Both the position numbers and the translations under genes were made by a program. From Solirubrobacterales bacterium (GTDB lineage: Bacteria > Actinomycetota > Thermoleophilia > Solirubrobacterales > 70-9), in the NCBI GenBank assembly GCA_030152505.1, contig JASLJO010000308.1:1-6037 (forward strand): a stretch of DNA of 6,037 nt, given 5' to 3'. This document shows, piece by piece, positions 5,581 to 6,037 of this stretch (positions are counted from its first letter, which is position 1; every line of letters begins with the position of its first letter). The notes below the pieces were generated by a model. That model did no database searches. It was not told the origin of the DNA and worked only from the letters and a program-made list of their open reading frames with translations.

Positions 5581-6037
5581 ATGCGGGAGGTACGTATACG
5601 CGACACGCTCAGTGGTGAGCTGAAAACACTTGACCCGACCGACGAGGTTGGCATCTATGCCTGCGGGCCCACGGTCTACAGCCGGATTCATATCGGCAAC
5701 GCGCGGCCGTTTGTCGTCTTCTCCCTGCTTTCCCGCTTCCTGAAGAGCGAGGGATATCGGGCGAAGCTGGTCGTCAACGTCACCGACATCAACGACAAGA
5801 TCTACGACGCGGCGGGGGCCGCCGGGGAGGCGTCGGGAGAGTTTGCGGCGCGGATGACGCGGACCTATTTCGAGGACACGGATCGGCTGGGGCTGGGTCG
5901 GCCCGATGCCGAGCCGCTGGCGACGGAGACGATTGGTCAGATCGTCACCCTGATCGGCGAACTGATCGAGGCGGGGCACGCCTACGAGTCGGGTGGCGAC
6001 GTCTACTTTCGCGTGCGCAGCTTCGACGCCTACGGCA
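5581..6037 (+). CDS. cysS: Cysteinyl-tRNA synthetase, N-terminal part (3' end outside window)
   Basis: The first 152 residues of a class I aminoacyl-tRNA synthetase, which charges tRNA-Cys with cysteine in the cytoplasm. The start MREVRIRDTLSGE leads into IYACGPTVYSRIHIGNARPF. Cys28 is the first ligand of the active-site zinc and HIGN (37-40) is the class I HIGH signature, with Asn in the last place. NVTDINDKIYDAA (66-78) follows, then the segment up to EAGHAYESGGDVYFRVRSFDAYG, which is highly typical of CysRS. The motif and spacing separate it from the mycothiol ligase MshC, whose signature region reads differently. ATG 5581 matches the usual CysRS N-terminus, but no Shine-Dalgarno sequence precedes it. 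The KMSKS region and anticodon-binding domain lie beyond the window. Its position downstream of ispD and ispF follows a gene order common in actinobacteria and firmicutes, here with extra genes between. Confidence 0.97.
   Translation, partial: MREVRIRDTLSGELKTLDPTDEVGIYACGPTVYSRIHIGNARPFVVFSLLSRFLKSEGYRAKLVVNVTDINDKIYDAAGAAGEASGEFAARMTRTYFEDTDRLGLGRPDAEPLATETIGQIVTLIGELIEAGHAYESGGDVYFRVRSFDAYG

Noticed and set aside
5617..5700. HIGN instead of HIGH in CysRS as a defective active site
   Set aside because: Asn in the last position of the class I signature occurs in functional synthetases, and the flanking zinc ligand and NVTDINDKI motif are intact.
5080..5979. 299-codon minus-strand frame across the coiled-coil gene and cysS
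   Set aside because: It lies opposite the unmistakable CysRS N-terminus and a strongly helical coiled-coil frame. The Leu/Arg/Gly-rich product is typical of a reversed GC-rich gene.
1..6037. CRISPR array, tRNA, rRNA, transposase or defence operon
   Set aside because: No regularly spaced repeats, cloverleaf, DDE/RNase H-type protein or nuclease/toxin domain is present on either strand.

Overview
This is a GC-rich bacterial chromosomal segment with dense genes, GTG as well as ATG starts, a MEP (non-mevalonate) isoprenoid pathway and several genes that look leaderless. These traits suggest a high-GC actinobacterium. The style of the proteins (CysRS, the PHP phosphatase, the DUF389 protein) makes a Thermoleophilia/Solirubrobacterales-like soil lineage my best guess, but this is an impression and no database search was possible.

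Layout from left to right: the 3' part of ispD (+); a convergent two-gene unit on the minus strand, made of a DUF389 membrane protein and a 48-residue membrane protein joined by an ATGA stop/start overlap; a 90-bp divergent intergenic region with an unusual concentric dyad; a PHP-family phosphatase of the histidinol-phosphatase type (+); ispF (+), 3 bp downstream; a FadD-like acyl-CoA ligase (+), 13 bp after ispF; a 284-residue Ala/Glu/Arg-rich coiled-coil protein of unknown function (+); and the 5' part of cysS (+), cut by the window edge.

Functionally, the backbone is ispD - ispF - cysS, a set that is contiguous or nearly so in many actinobacteria and firmicutes. Here it is opened up by five other genes: the DUF389 pair and the phosphatase between ispD and ispF, and the ligase and coiled-coil gene between ispF and cysS. 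IspD and IspF catalyse the third and fifth steps of the MEP pathway. CysRS charges tRNA-Cys. The PHP enzyme would act in histidine synthesis, and the ligase activates a carboxylic acid, probably fatty, to its CoA thioester.

The most unusual signals are not genes. First, ispD carries an extra in-frame stretch of about 45 nt that is almost entirely a long hairpin, placed in the dimerisation arm of the protein; it looks like a small palindromic element that inserted into a gene without breaking it. Second, the divergent promoter region holds a 50-bp exactly concentric dyad made of two GACGnnnCGTC sites around a central CCCATATGGG. I see no tRNA, rRNA, CRISPR array, transposase or complete new defence-type system.
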